A stretch of 64,000 nucleotides of DNA, taken from assembly GCF_001741865.1 (NCBI RefSeq), contig NZ_CP017147.1:2471001-2535000 (forward strand). Direction: 5' to 3'. Made by a program: the position numbers and the translations under genes. This document shows, piece by piece, positions 7,891 through 16,950 of the stretch (position 1 is the first letter of the stretch; every line of letters begins with the position of its first letter). Under the pieces are notes generated by a model. It made no database searches, was not told where the DNA came from, and saw only the letters and a program-made list of their open reading frames with translations. This stretch comes from Bosea vaviloviae (GTDB lineage Bacteria > Pseudomonadota > Alphaproteobacteria > Rhizobiales > Beijerinckiaceae).

Positions 7891-8925
7891 CTACCGGATC
7901 AAGGGCGGCAGGGCGTCGCCGCGCGGATGGTCGACGGTGCGGGCGTCGAAACCGACGCGCTCGCCGATCAGATAGAGCGGCCGCCGCTTCACCTCGGCGA
8001 AGATGCGCCCGACATATTCGCCGATCATGCCCAGCGAGATCAGCTGGATGCCGGAAAAGAACATGATCGAGACGATCAGCGACGGGAAGCCGGGCAGGTC
8101 GGTGCCGAAGAAGACCGTGCGCAGCAGGAAGAAGGCCGCCGAGAGCGTGGAGATGACGGCGATCACGACGCCGGCCCAGGTCGCGATCTTCAAGGGCACG
8201 GTCGAGAAGGACGACAATCCGTCGAAGGCGAAGCTGAACAGCTTGCCGAAGCGGAACTTGGTCTCGCCATGCTGGCGCTCGGCGACCTCGAAGGTCACGC
8301 CGATCGAGGGAAAGCCGACCCAGGCATAAAGCCCCTTGGAGAAGCGCGCCCGTTCCGGCAGGGCACGCAGCGCGTCGACCACCTTGCGGTCGAGCAGGCG
8401 GAAATCGCCGGCGCCCTCCGGCAATTCGGTTTCACCGAAGCTCGCGAACAGCTTGTAGAACGCCCTGGCGAGATTGCGCTTGAGGGCGCTCTCGCCCGCC
8501 CGGCTGGCGCGCTGGCCGTAGATGTTCAGGAAGCCGCCGCGCCATTTCTCCAGGAAGACCAGGATCGTCTCCGGCGGATGCTGCAGATCGGCGTCCATGA
8601 TCACGACCGCGTCGCCCGAGGCATGGTCGAGCCCGGCCGCGATGGCGATCTCCTTGCCGAAATTGCGGCTGAACGAGACGGCGCTGATCCGGGGATCGCT
8701 GGCGCTCAGCAGCTTCAGCACGGACAGCGTGCCGTCGCGGCTGCCGTCATCGACGCAGACCAGCTCCCAGGACGAGACCGCACCCGCCAGCACCGTCTTG
8801 AGCCGCTCGACCAGGATCGGCAGATTGTCGGCCTCGTCATGGACGGGCACGACGATGGACAGCTCCGGCCGGCCGGCCCGGGCGCGCGGGGCTTCCACTG
8901 GGGGGATGGGCGACGTCTCGGACAC
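7891..8925 (-). CDS. Family 2 glycosyltransferase with C-terminal membrane pair (DPM1/GtrB/ArnC-like)
   Basis: A 344-residue GT2 enzyme expected to load a sugar from a nucleotide donor onto a polyprenyl phosphate at the inner membrane. The GT-A core shows SIVVPVHDEADN, VCVDDGSRDG and the metal motif MDADLQHPPE. Two long hydrophobic segments follow, near residues 240-262 and 275-300, and then a short cytoplasmic tail, as in GtrB and ArnC. The sugar is unknown. The divergent neighbour is a ChbG/HpnK-type sugar deacetylase, which hints that the two modify the same glycolipid. The intergenic gap contains a 15-bp tandem repeat. Confidence 0.87.
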   Translation of the reverse strand: MSETSPIPPVEAPRARAGRPELSIVVPVHDEADNLPILVERLKTVLAGAVSSWELVCVDDGSRDGTLSVLKLLSASDPRISAVSFSRNFGKEIAIAAGLDHASGDAVVIMDADLQHPPETILVFLEKWRGGFLNIYGQRASRAGESALKRNLARAFYKLFASFGETELPEGAGDFRLLDRKVVDALRALPERARFSKGLYAWVGFPSIGVTFEVAERQHGETKFRFGKLFSFAFDGLSSFSTVPLKIATWAGVVIAVISTLSAAFFLLRTVFFGTDLPGFPSLIVSIMFFSGIQLISLGMIGEYVGRIFAEVKRRPLYLIGERVGFDARTVDHPRGDALPPLIR

Positions 8926-8949
8926 GAACAGAACCTCTCAGGCGCAGAT

Positions 8950-9024
8950 CTGGACAAGCGCTCGCTCGACAAGCACTTGCTCGACTAGGACTTGCTCGAC
9001 AAGGGCTTGCTCGACGAGGCTTTG
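8950..9024. repeat. Minisatellite: five tandem 15-bp units
   Basis: Five imperfect copies of CTCGACAAGCACTTG (8950-8964, 8965-8979, 8980-8994, 8995-9009, 9010-9024) lie just upstream of the glycosyltransferase gene. A strand carrying them could form part of its leader. No supported gene covers them. Confidence 0.85.
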
Positions 9025-9178
9025 CGGCTCGCTGCCCGGCGAGGGGTGACGCTGTCCGCACAGAACCGTAAAGCTGGCGCGCTCACAAGGGCGGTGAGAG
9101 CAAGCCCTGCCGGCCTCCGGCCCAATATTCCGGGCCGGCTCGCCGTGCCGCCCTTATCCGATCGCAGATGAACCAGGG

Positions 9179-10045
9179 ATGACAGACGAGATGACGACCG
9201 GCTTCGTTCTCTGCGCCGACGACTTCGCCCTGACGGAGGGAGTCAGCCGCTCGATCCTGTCCTTGCTCGAGGCCGGCAAGCTGTCTGCGGCGGGCGCGAT
9301 GACCAACCGCCCGCATTGGAAGTCCTTCTCCGGCGCCTTCGCGGCGCAGGCGGGCAGGGCGGATCTCGGCCTGCATCTGAACCTGACCTGCGCCGCCCCG
9401 CTCGGTGCGATGCCGCGCCTGGCCGGCAATGGCGTGCTGCCGAAGCTGGGCGATCTGGCGCGCGCCGCGCTCTTGTCGGGCACGGCGCGCGCGGAGATTA
9501 CCGCCGAGATTGCGCGCCAGCTCGATGCCTTCGAGGATGCGATGGGGCGCGCGCCGGATTTCCTCGACGGGCACCAGCATGCCCATGTCCTGCCCGGTGT
9601 GCGCGGTGCGGTGCTGGCGGCGCTGCAGAGGCGCTACCGGGAGGGCGCGGTCTATCTGCGCGATCCCGCCGACACGGCCGCCGCGATCCGCCGGCGCGGC
9701 GTCGCGACCAGCAAGGCGCTGGTCATCGCCGGCCTGGCGCGGGGCTTGAGGCGATCGGCCTTGAGGCGAGGCATTCCGGTCAATCGCGGTTTTTCCGGCG
9801 TTTCGCCCTTCGACCCCGCTCGCGACTTCCAGGCCGATCTCGCGCGCTTTCTGGTCGCGCCGGGGCCGGCTCATCTTGTCATGTGCCATCCAGGCTTCGT
9901 TGACGAGGAATTGGCGGGGCTCGACCCCGTCGTCGCGACGCGGCCATTGGAGCATGCGGCGCTGATGAGCTTCGTGCCGCCCCAGGGACTGGCCATGGTC
10001 CGTTTCTCGGAACTGGGCCTTACGTCGCGTTCGCCGGCCGCTTAG
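9179..10045 (+). CDS. ChbG/HpnK family carbohydrate deacetylase
   Basis: A 288-residue YdjC/ChbG-type metal-dependent deacetylase. The metal and catalytic motifs are all present: FVLCADDFALTEGV (tandem Asp), LGLHLNLT, FLDGHQHAHVLPG and a late VMCHPGFVDEE. Members remove N-acetyl groups from chito-oligosaccharides or act in hopanoid and glycolipid tailoring. No hopanoid cluster is visible here. An in-frame ATG at 9191 is an equally possible start, since neither has a clear ribosome site. The stop codon overlaps a 22-bp palindrome. The divergent glycosyltransferase gene suggests envelope glycolipid work. Confidence 0.85.
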   Translation: MTDEMTTGFVLCADDFALTEGVSRSILSLLEAGKLSAAGAMTNRPHWKSFSGAFAAQAGRADLGLHLNLTCAAPLGAMPRLAGNGVLPKLGDLARAALLSGTARAEITAEIARQLDAFEDAMGRAPDFLDGHQHAHVLPGVRGAVLAALQRRYREGAVYLRDPADTAAAIRRRGVATSKALVIAGLARGLRRSALRRGIPVNRGFSGVSPFDPARDFQADLARFLVAPGPAHLVMCHPGFVDEELAGLDPVVATRPLEHAALMSFVPPQGLAMVRFSELGLTSRSPAA

Positions 10046-10065
10046 AGCAGGATCGATCCTGCTCT
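10044..10065. repeat. 22-bp perfect palindrome overlapping a stop codon
   Basis: AGAGCAGGATC is followed directly by its reverse complement GATCCTGCTCT. Its first two bases are the last two of the TAG stop of the deacetylase gene. It is the minimal form of the AGAGCAGGATC repeat family seen at 11950, 33948 and 42206. Confidence 0.8.
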
Positions 10066-10215
10066 AACGCTTTGATGAGAGACGGCTCGGCCGGCCGACA
10101 GCGTTAAATCTCTCCTTCACGCAAGCTATTCTTTACCTCGTTCCGCCATGTTGCGTGTCCGGGGATCGCAGTCGGTTGCGCGCCTAGCATGCGACAGCGG
10201 GGAGACATCTGCGCA

Positions 10216-11910
10216 ATGAAATGGTTCAAGCGGGCCGACAAGGCAGCGACCCCTGCCCAAGCGCTCGCGGCCAGGGACGGCGTCGCCCAATCGCTGGGCA
10301 GCCAGATCGCCGGCGCGGCGGTGGCTCTCGTCGCGATCGCCATCGTTTTCGTCGTGGTCGCCGTCGCGCGCTATAACGACACCAAGACGCGCGGCGACCT
10401 GGAACAGAAGATGACGGCGCTGACCACCATGGTCGTCAATGCGTCGCCGGCGCTGATCCTGGCGCGCGACACCACCACGCTGGGATACATTCTGGAATCC
10501 CTGCGGCGCGATCCCGATTTCGATTCCGGCATCGTGGCCGACGATCTTTCGGTCCTGGCGGGGGCCGGCCGCACCGAGGAGGCGCGCCTGTCGCTGACAC
10601 CACGTGCGCTGACCGCCGCGCTCGGCCGTGCGCCCTGGGACGTCATGGCGGGCGTGACCTCGACCGAGATCGAGGATCAGACCTATGTCACGAAGCTGCA
10701 TGTGGTGAAGGTCGGCGGAATCCAGAAGCAGATCGGCTATATCGCGGTTCGCTTCGACAAGACGCGCCTGGTCGCGAGATCCACCTGGGAACAGGTCGCG
10801 ACGATCGGCTTCGGCATCGCCATCCTGCTGGTGCTGGGGCCGCTGCTCTGGATCTCGCTCTCGCGCACCATGAAGCCGCTGAAAAGCATGACGCGGGCGA
10901 TCGTCAGCATCTCCGACGGCAAGCTCGACACGCCGATCGACGCCCTCGGCCGGCGTGACGAGATCGGTGCCATCGCTCATGCGCTCGGCATCCTCAAGGT
11001 CCGGCTCGGCGAGCGTGCGGTCCTGCAGGAGAAGCAGCATGTCTCGGAAACGGAGCGACGCCAGCACCAGCAGCGCGTCGATGAGGCGATCGCGCTGTTC
11101 CGCGCCGAGGTCGGCGTCGCGCTGGAAGCCTTCAAGAGCAATGCCGACCGGATGAGCGAGGCCTCCGACGGCCTTGCCCGCGTCGCGGCGGAATCCTCGG
11201 GCCGTGCGGCGCGCGCCGCGCAGAACTCGCAAGGGGCGTCCGTCAATGTGGAGAACGCCGCCCAGGCTGCCGAGGAGATGGGCGCGGCCATTCGCGAGGT
11301 CGAGTTCCAGGTCCGGCGTGTCCGCGCCGAGATCGTCGAGGCGGCCTCCGTCTCGCGCGACACGGCAAGCTCTGTGCGTGCGCTCGACGAGACGGCGCGC
11401 GCCATCGGCGAGGTGGTGAACCTGATCCGCGACATCGCGGCCCAGACCAATCTCCTGGCGCTGAACGCGACCATCGAGGCGGCCCGCGCCGGCGAGGCCG
11501 GTCGTGGCTTCGCGGTCGTCGCCGCCGAGGTCAAGAGCCTCGCTTCACAAACGGCGGACGCCACCGACCGCATCGTCGCGCAGGTCGGCGCCATCCAGGG
11601 CGCGACCGGCGAGGTCGTCGGCGCGATCCAGAACATCGCCGAGCGCATGGGTGCGATCGAGAGCTTCGCCAATTCGGTCGCGACCTCGATCGAGCAGCAG
11701 GCCATCGCGACGGGTGAGATCGCCAGCGGCGTCGCCATGGCGAGCTCCTCGGCCCTGTCGGTGTCGAGTGATCTGAGCGTGCTCGCCGACAGCGTCGAGG
11801 AGACCGGGCAATCGGCGGAGCAGGTCAGGGGCGCGGCGGGAGAGGTCGCGGCCCAGGCTTTGCGCCTGCGCGCCACGGTCGACCAGTTCCTGCACAGCGT
11901 CGCCGCCTAG
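10216..11910 (+). CDS. Methyl-accepting chemotaxis protein with HAMP domain
   Basis: A 564-residue chemoreceptor. Membrane segments lie near residues 29-52 and 194-216 and enclose a periplasmic sensor of about 140 residues that I cannot assign to a named class. HAMP follows (about 217-268, with [15 protein letters not shown]), then the signalling domain. The hairpin tip, near residues 398-453, carries [18 protein letters not shown] and [15 protein letters not shown]. No C-terminal pentapeptide for CheR binding is seen. ATG 10216 is chosen because GGGGAGA sits about ten bases upstream; an upstream in-frame ATG at 10189 lacks one. No che genes are nearby, so it is an orphan receptor. Confidence 0.9.
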   Translation: MKWFKRADKAATPAQALAARDGVAQSLGSQIAGAAVALVAIAIVFVVVAVARYNDTKTRGDLEQKMTALTTMVVNASPALILARDTTTLGYILESLRRDPDFDSGIVADDLSVLAGAGRTEEARLSLTPRALTAALGRAPWDVMAGVTSTEIEDQTYVTKLHVVKVGGIQKQIGYIAVRFDKTRLVARSTWEQVATIGFGIAILLVLGPLLWISLSRTMKPLKSMTRAIVSISDGKLDTPIDALGRRDEIGAIAHALGILKVRLGERAVLQEKQHVSETERRQHQQRVDEAIALFRAEVGVALEAFKSNADRMSEASDGLARVAAESSGRAARAAQNSQGASVNVENAAQAAEEMGAAIREVEFQVRRVRAEIVEAASVSRDTASSVRALDETARAIGEVVNLIRDIAAQTNLLALNATIEAARAGEAGRGFAVVAAEVKSLASQTADATDRIVAQVGAIQGATGEVVGAIQNIAERMGAIESFANSVATSIEQQAIATGEIASGVAMASSSALSVSSDLSVLADSVEETGQSAEQVRGAAGEVAAQALRLRATVDQFLHSVAA

Positions 11911-11949
11911 AGCCATCTGACATCTGAATCCGTCTCTCATCTAAAAGTG

Positions 11950-11999
11950 AGAGCAGGATCGAAGCGAAAAACCGGTTCCCACTTTTCGCATCCTGCTCT
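11950..11999. repeat. Palindromic repeat, AGAGCAGGATC family
   Basis: AGAGCAGGATCG, GCGAAAAACCGG, CACTTTTCGCATCCTGCTCT in order: the outer arms and the inner GCGAAAA/TTTTCGC arms pair. Similar copies lie at 33948 and, inverted, at 42206. Confidence 0.85.
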
Positions 12000-12022
12000 G
12001 GCCGGTCGCTCGCGCCAACGCG

Positions 12023-12048
12023 AAACGGGGCCCGCGAGGGCCCCGTTT
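12023..12048. terminator. Strong hairpin between convergent MCP and sodB genes
   Basis: AAACGGGGCCC and GGGCCCCGTTT form a perfect 11-bp stem with a GCGA loop, 27 bp beyond the sodB stop. The A/T ends of the stem let it serve either strand. Confidence 0.75.
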
Positions 12049-12075
12049 GCATATCTGTCTCAGGCTTCGAAGGCT

Positions 12076-12675
12076 TCAGGCCTTGGCGCCGTCATAGAGC
12101 TCGGCGACGTAGTCCCAGTTCACCAGGCTCTCGAGGAAAGCCTTGAGATAGTCGGGACGGCGGTTGCGGTAGTCGATGTAGTAGGAGTGCTCCCAGACGT
12201 CGACGCCCAGGATCGGGGTCGCGCCATGGACCAGCGGGCTCTCGCCATTGGGGGTCTTGGAGATGGCGAGCTTGCCGCCCTTCACTTCCAGCCAGGCCCA
12301 GCCCGAGCCGAACTGGCCGACGCCGGCGGCGACGAAGTCTTCCTTGAACTTCTCGACCGAGCCGAAGGAATCGACGATCGCCTTCTCGAGCGCGCCCGGC
12401 AGCTTGCCGCCGCCGTTGGGCTTCATCCATTTCCAGAAGTGCAGGTGGTTGTAGTGCTGGCCGGCATTGTTGAACACGGCGGGGTTCTTGCCAAACGAGG
12501 CCTTGACGATCTCCTCGAGCGACTTGCCCTCGAATTCCGTGCCCTTGATCGCGTTGTTGCCGTTGGTGACATAGGCGAGATGATGCTTGTCGTGGTGGAA
12601 TTCCAGCGTTTCCTTCGACATGAAGGGCTGGAGCGCGTCATGGGCGTAGGGCAGATCGGGAAGGGTAAAGGACAT
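12076..12675 (-). CDS. sodB: Superoxide dismutase, Fe/Mn family
   Basis: A 199-residue cytoplasmic superoxide dismutase. Metal ligands are visible as the first His in EFHHDKHHLAYV, the His in AGQHYNHLHFWKWM, and Asp and His in GVDVWEHSYYIDY. FGSGWAWLEV is the usual core stretch. The Gln in AGQHYNH is in the place typical of iron enzymes, so Fe is more likely than Mn, but cambialism is possible. The start at 12675 is preferred over 12699 because AAGGAGAGG lies seven bases upstream of it. Confidence 0.95.
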   Translation of the reverse strand: MSFTLPDLPYAHDALQPFMSKETLEFHHDKHHLAYVTNGNNAIKGTEFEGKSLEEIVKASFGKNPAVFNNAGQHYNHLHFWKWMKPNGGGKLPGALEKAIVDSFGSVEKFKEDFVAAGVGQFGSGWAWLEVKGGKLAISKTPNGESPLVHGATPILGVDVWEHSYYIDYRNRRPDYLKAFLESLVNWDYVAELYDGAKA

Positions 12676-12983
12676 TGTTGCCTCTCCTTGGGCTGTCAAA
12701 TCGCTTGAACTGAGAATGGCTTTCCGGTGAACGGTTTGAGCCGGTACGCCTTGGTGGAGCGGCCCGCCATTCCATACGCTAGTTAAGCCTCCGCCACGCC
12801 ATGGGCAACCGCTTCAGCCGAGGAATGGGCCATGTCTTGAGAATGGTCGCGCCTCATTGACGCCCGATTCATCGTCCTATCCGGGCGCGTTATCGAAACT
12901 CTCTCTTATTCAATGTGTTAGAAGATGGCTGGAATGCCTGTGCCATCGTCGGCCATTTCGGCCGTCTTGTCAGGAATGCTGCT

Positions 12984-14417
12984 TTGATCACGATCTTCAT
13001 CTTGCTGGGCCTTGCTTTCCTCGGTGGCGGCGCTGCGGCCATCGTCGATGGCTGGCCCTATCTGGTGCTCGAGCGCGGTTTCACCGAGGTGATCATCGGT
13101 GCGATCGCCGCGACGGCCGGCCTGCTCATGCTGATGCTGGCCTATGTGCTGGTCGAGATCCGCCGCGTCAGGACGAACCTGTCCAACGCCGTGCTGGCGG
13201 CATCGCTCGCTTCGATGGCCGGCGGCGAGCCGGTTCCCGCTGAAGGTGCTGCCCATCGCGGCCAAGGGACTGCGGGGCCGACAGCGGGAGCGGTTGCGGG
13301 GCTTGGTCTGGCGGCAGGTGCCGGCGCGGCCGTTCTCGCCGGCAGCGCCGCGCATGCGGCGCAACCGGACGTCTCGCCCGAAGCGGGGGCGGCGGCCGAG
13401 CATGAGCCTGATTTCTTCAGCGAGCTGCTCGCGCATGAGGAAGCGTCGTCGTCGCCGGTGGCAGAGGCTGCAAGCTCGGCTCCATCTGAAGAGCCGAAGT
13501 CGGCCGAGCCGTCGGAAGCGGAGTCCGTGGCGGCTGGGGAGGAAGCGAAGGAGCCTGCTCTCGAGGCGGCGGATGCGGGCAAGACCGAGTCGACCGCTGA
13601 AGCGGCGGCCGAGCCATTGCAGGCCAAGGTCAAGGCTTCGATCGAGACCGAGGCCGAGCCGCACGGTTCCGCGCAGAGCGATCTCGAAAGCTCTTTCGAG
13701 GAGTTGCTGCACTGGCCGGAGCCGGAGCCGCGATCCCGCGAATCCGCCGCTTCGAGCATGACGGGGCTCGATGACGAGTTCGGCGCCTTGCGTGACAGTC
13801 TGTCCAAGCGCTTGCAGCTCGGCGAGCCGGGCGCGGCCTCCACTCCGGCCGAGACGGAGACACCGCTATCGGCAGCTCGCGATCCCGAAGCGATCGAATC
13901 CGCCGCGGCCTGGATGGCGCCGCCCTCGCGAAAGCACGATTCCTGGTTCCCCGATGATGGCGATGCGCATGATCATGATGACGCGCATGATTCAGCCCCG
14001 ACTCCGGCTGAGGCGCCGCAGATCGAGGCCGAGCTGCCGCCATGGCCGCCTGTGACGCATGGCGTCGAGGTGCCGGCGCAAGAGCAAGAGCAAGGGCAAG
14101 AGCATGAGGCCGAGCCGGCTGCGGCTGCGGCGAGCGAGCTGCCCGAAGACCATGCCGGCGAAGATGATGCCGCGCCGGCCAGGCCCGGCGAGGACGCTGT
14201 CGGCGAGGAAGCTCCTGGCGAGGAGGCTCCCGCCGCCGCGCCGCCGGCCGCCTCGGAGGAGGGCATCGTCGGCGCCTATCAGGTCGGCGACGCGCATTTC
14301 ACCATCTTCGCCGATGGCTCGATCAAGGCGCGCACGCCCGATGGCGACTACAACTTCGCCTCGATGGACGAGCTGAAGATCTATCTCGCCAGCGAGAAGA
14401 GCCGCCTCGGCGTCTGA
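12984..14417 (+). CDS. Hypothetical two-span membrane protein with long Glu/Ala-rich linker
   Basis: I do not recognise the family. The protein (about 477 residues) has a membrane segment right at the start (ITIFILLGLAFLGG), a second near residue 40-60 (IIGAIAATAGLLMLMLAYVL), and a third weakly hydrophobic Gly/Ala stretch near 105-125. Some 280 residues follow that are acidic and rich in Glu, Ala, Pro and Ser, surely disordered. A compact C-terminal tail of about 50 residues (VGAYQVGDAHFTIFADGSIK then a SMDELKIYLASEK piece) looks folded. TTG 12984 has AGGAA seven bases upstream; GTG 12915 extends the frame but has no visible ribosome site. Confidence 0.75.
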   Translation: MITIFILLGLAFLGGGAAAIVDGWPYLVLERGFTEVIIGAIAATAGLLMLMLAYVLVEIRRVRTNLSNAVLAASLASMAGGEPVPAEGAAHRGQGTAGPTAGAVAGLGLAAGAGAAVLAGSAAHAAQPDVSPEAGAAAEHEPDFFSELLAHEEASSSPVAEAASSAPSEEPKSAEPSEAESVAAGEEAKEPALEAADAGKTESTAEAAAEPLQAKVKASIETEAEPHGSAQSDLESSFEELLHWPEPEPRSRESAASSMTGLDDEFGALRDSLSKRLQLGEPGAASTPAETETPLSAARDPEAIESAAAWMAPPSRKHDSWFPDDGDAHDHDDAHDSAPTPAEAPQIEAELPPWPPVTHGVEVPAQEQEQGQEHEAEPAAAAASELPEDHAGEDDAAPARPGEDAVGEEAPGEEAPAAAPPAASEEGIVGAYQVGDAHFTIFADGSIKARTPDGDYNFASMDELKIYLASEKSRLGV

Positions 14418-16544
14418 TCAGGCTTCTGGCCCACCAGCCTCTTGCCCACCCGCCTTGGGCCAGGCTTCTCCGATGGCCTGGATCGCGAAGGCATAGGATA
14501 GGGCGGTTTCCTTCAGGGAATCGAAGCGCCCGGCCGAGCCGCCATGGCCGGCCTCCATATTGGTGTGGAGCATCACCGGGCCGCCGCCGGTCATGGTCGC
14601 GCGCAGCCGCGCCACCCATTTCGCCGGCTCCCAATAGGTCACGCGCGGATCGGTGAGGCCGCCCATCGCCAGGATCGGTGGATAGGCCTGGGCCTGGACG
14701 TTGTCATAGGGCGAGTAGCTGCGGATCGTTTCGAAGGCTGCGACATCGCGGATCGGATCGCCCCATTCCGGCCATTCCGGCGGGGTCAGCGGCAAGGTGT
14801 CGTCGAGGATCGTGTTGAGCACGTCGACGAAGGGCACCTCGGCGAGGATGCCGGCGAAGAGGCTCGGGGCCATGTTGGCGACGGCGCCCATCAGCATCCC
14901 GCCGGCGCTGCCACCCTGCGCCACGATGCGCCCGCGCGCCGTGAAGCCCGTTTCGATGAGCGCCTCGGCGGCGGCGATGAAATCGGTGAAGGTGTTGGTC
15001 TTCTTGTCGCGCTTGCCGTCGAGATACCAGCGCCAGCCCTTGTCGGTGCCGCCGCGCACATGGGCGATGGCGTAGACGAAGCCGCGATCGACCAGGCTCA
15101 GGGGCCGCGTCCGGAACGAGGCCGACATCGCCGAGCCATAGGAGCCATAGCCATAGAGCAAGCAGGGCGCCGAGCCGTCGAGCTTTGTATCCGCCCGGTG
15201 CAGCAGGGAGACCGGCACCTTGGCGCCGTCTTTGGCTGTCGCGAAGATGCGGCGCACGCGATAGGCCGCCGGGTCATGGCCGGACGGCACCTCCTGCCGT
15301 TTCAGCAGAGTGCGCTCTTCGGTCGCCATGTCGTAATCATAGGTCTCGGCCGGCCGCGCCATCGAGGCGTAGATGAAGCGCAGGCTGTCGGTCTCGAATT
15401 CATAGCCGGCGTCGAGGCCCAGGCCATAGGCCTCTTCATCGAAGGCGATCTGGCTCTCGCTGCCGCTGGCGAGGTCGCGGATCACGATGCGCGGCAGGCC
15501 GTCCTCGCGCTCGAGCCGGATCAATCGGCCCGCGAGACAGAGATGGCTGAGGATCAGCGTTCCCTGCCTGTGCGGCACGAGATCGCGCCACTGCTCGGAC
15601 CCGGGCGAGGCGAGGGGGGCGGTGACGATCTTGAAGTCCTCGGCGCCTTCGGCATTGGTCAGGATCAGGAACGCCTCGCCGTGATGCTCGACGCTGTACT
15701 GGCGGCCGAGCTGGCGCGGGGCGATCGTCACCGGCCGTGAATCGGGCAAAGCGAGATCGACGACCCGGATCTCCGAGGTCTCGTGATCGCCGATCGAGAT
15801 CAGCAGGAAGCGGCCCGACTGGGTTTCGTCGATGTCGACGAACATGCCGGCATCGCTTTCGTCATGCAGGAGCTCATCGCTCGCAGGATCCGTTCCAAGA
15901 CGGTGTCGGAAGACCCTGGACGGCCTGTGGTCGGCATCGAGCCGGACATAGGCGAAGGAGCGTGAATCGCGCGCCCAGACCATCTCTCCGGTTGTATCGT
16001 CGATACGGTCTTCCAGATCCTCGCGAGTGGCGAGATCGCGGACCCGGATGCTGTGCAATTCCGAGCCGGCCTCGTCGGCACTCCAGGCGAGCAGGTTGTG
16101 GTCGGGGCTGTGACTGGCGTCGCCGAGGTCGAAGAAATCCTTGCCCTCGGAGAGGGCGTCGGCGTCGAGCATGATCTGCTCGCGCGGCTTGCTCCCGGCC
16201 TTGGCGTGGCGCGGCTTGCGGCAGATCAGGGGATGTTCGCCGCCCTTGCGATAGCGCGAATAATACAGGAACGGGCCGTCGGGCTGCGGCACGCTGGTGT
16301 CGTCTTCTTTGATCCGCCCGCGCATTTCCTTGACGAGCGCGCGCTGCAGCGGGCGCGTCGGGGCCATCAGCGTCTTGCAATAGGTGTTTTCGGCTTCGAG
16401 ATAGTCTCGAATGTCCTTCGGCAGCGCGTCCGGGTCACGCAGCACATCTTTCCAATTCGAGGCGCGCAGCCAGCCATAGTCGTCTCGAAGTTCCACGCCG
16501 TGGACGGTCTTCGTCTGCGTGCGGATCTCGGCTCGCGGAGGCAT
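14418..16544 (-). CDS. ptrB: Oligopeptidase B (S9 family serine peptidase)
   Basis: A 708-residue cytoplasmic prolyl-oligopeptidase-family enzyme that cuts short peptides after Arg or Lys. The N-terminal DDYGWLRASNWKDVL is typical, a seven-bladed propeller follows, and the C-terminal alpha/beta-hydrolase domain carries Ser546 in GQGGSAGGMLMG, Asp in GGLTDPRVTYWEP and His in EAGHGG. HVRGGTDKGWRWYLDGK is the usual lid-contact segment. Start 16544 is supported by GGCGGAG just upstream; the frame stays open to 16772, but that part does not look like protein. Confidence 0.93.
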   Translation of the reverse strand: MPPRAEIRTQTKTVHGVELRDDYGWLRASNWKDVLRDPDALPKDIRDYLEAENTYCKTLMAPTRPLQRALVKEMRGRIKEDDTSVPQPDGPFLYYSRYRKGGEHPLICRKPRHAKAGSKPREQIMLDADALSEGKDFFDLGDASHSPDHNLLAWSADEAGSELHSIRVRDLATREDLEDRIDDTTGEMVWARDSRSFAYVRLDADHRPSRVFRHRLGTDPASDELLHDESDAGMFVDIDETQSGRFLLISIGDHETSEIRVVDLALPDSRPVTIAPRQLGRQYSVEHHGEAFLILTNAEGAEDFKIVTAPLASPGSEQWRDLVPHRQGTLILSHLCLAGRLIRLEREDGLPRIVIRDLASGSESQIAFDEEAYGLGLDAGYEFETDSLRFIYASMARPAETYDYDMATEERTLLKRQEVPSGHDPAAYRVRRIFATAKDGAKVPVSLLHRADTKLDGSAPCLLYGYGSYGSAMSASFRTRPLSLVDRGFVYAIAHVRGGTDKGWRWYLDGKRDKKTNTFTDFIAAAEALIETGFTARGRIVAQGGSAGGMLMGAVANMAPSLFAGILAEVPFVDVLNTILDDTLPLTPPEWPEWGDPIRDVAAFETIRSYSPYDNVQAQAYPPILAMGGLTDPRVTYWEPAKWVARLRATMTGGGPVMLHTNMEAGHGGSAGRFDSLKETALSYAFAIQAIGEAWPKAGGQEAGGPEA

Positions 16545-16950
16545 GATTCTCCGCCGCGACGAAGACCTTAAAATGTTTTCTGAATATTTCGCTGCGCTCA
16601 TTGAAGGCACCATGATCCCCTGTCGCCGATGACTGGTAGAGATGGTTGTCATATCTGACAAGACAACCATGACGAGCGCTAATGCACGCGCCTGCATAGT
16701 GCCGAGCATCACTGCATTTAAGCCTGTTGCGATATTGCTTGCCTGCGATCGTATTCGCGTCGACTCATTCACTTGCGGAGTCGTTGAGTATCGACTACAT
16801 GACTATCTGATCGATCCGCTTGGGATGATTCTATGGCTGCAGGTTCTTGACCAACCGCCGGCCGTTATCAGCGTAGGCATCAGCGCCTTGACCGGCGTGG
16901 GCGATCAGGCAAGGCCTTGGTCCAAGAAACACATAAGGAGTGATGCTATC
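16545..16950 (+). promoter_or_regulatory. Long AT-richer leader/promoter region of mucR
   Basis: About 400 bp separate the divergent ptrB and mucR genes, visibly richer in A and T than their surroundings. AGTCG-ttgagtat-CGACT (near 16780) is an inverted repeat. MucR/Ros proteins bind AT-rich targets and often repress themselves, so autoregulation here is plausible but inferred. No gene was found in it. Confidence 0.4.

Noticed and set aside
8950..9024. CRISPR array
   Set aside because: The 15-bp units are directly contiguous with no spacers, and no cas genes are present.
12915..12983. GTG start for the acidic-linker membrane protein
   Set aside because: Possible, but without a ribosome site; the TTG at 12984 has AGGAA at the right distance and puts the membrane segment at the N-terminus.
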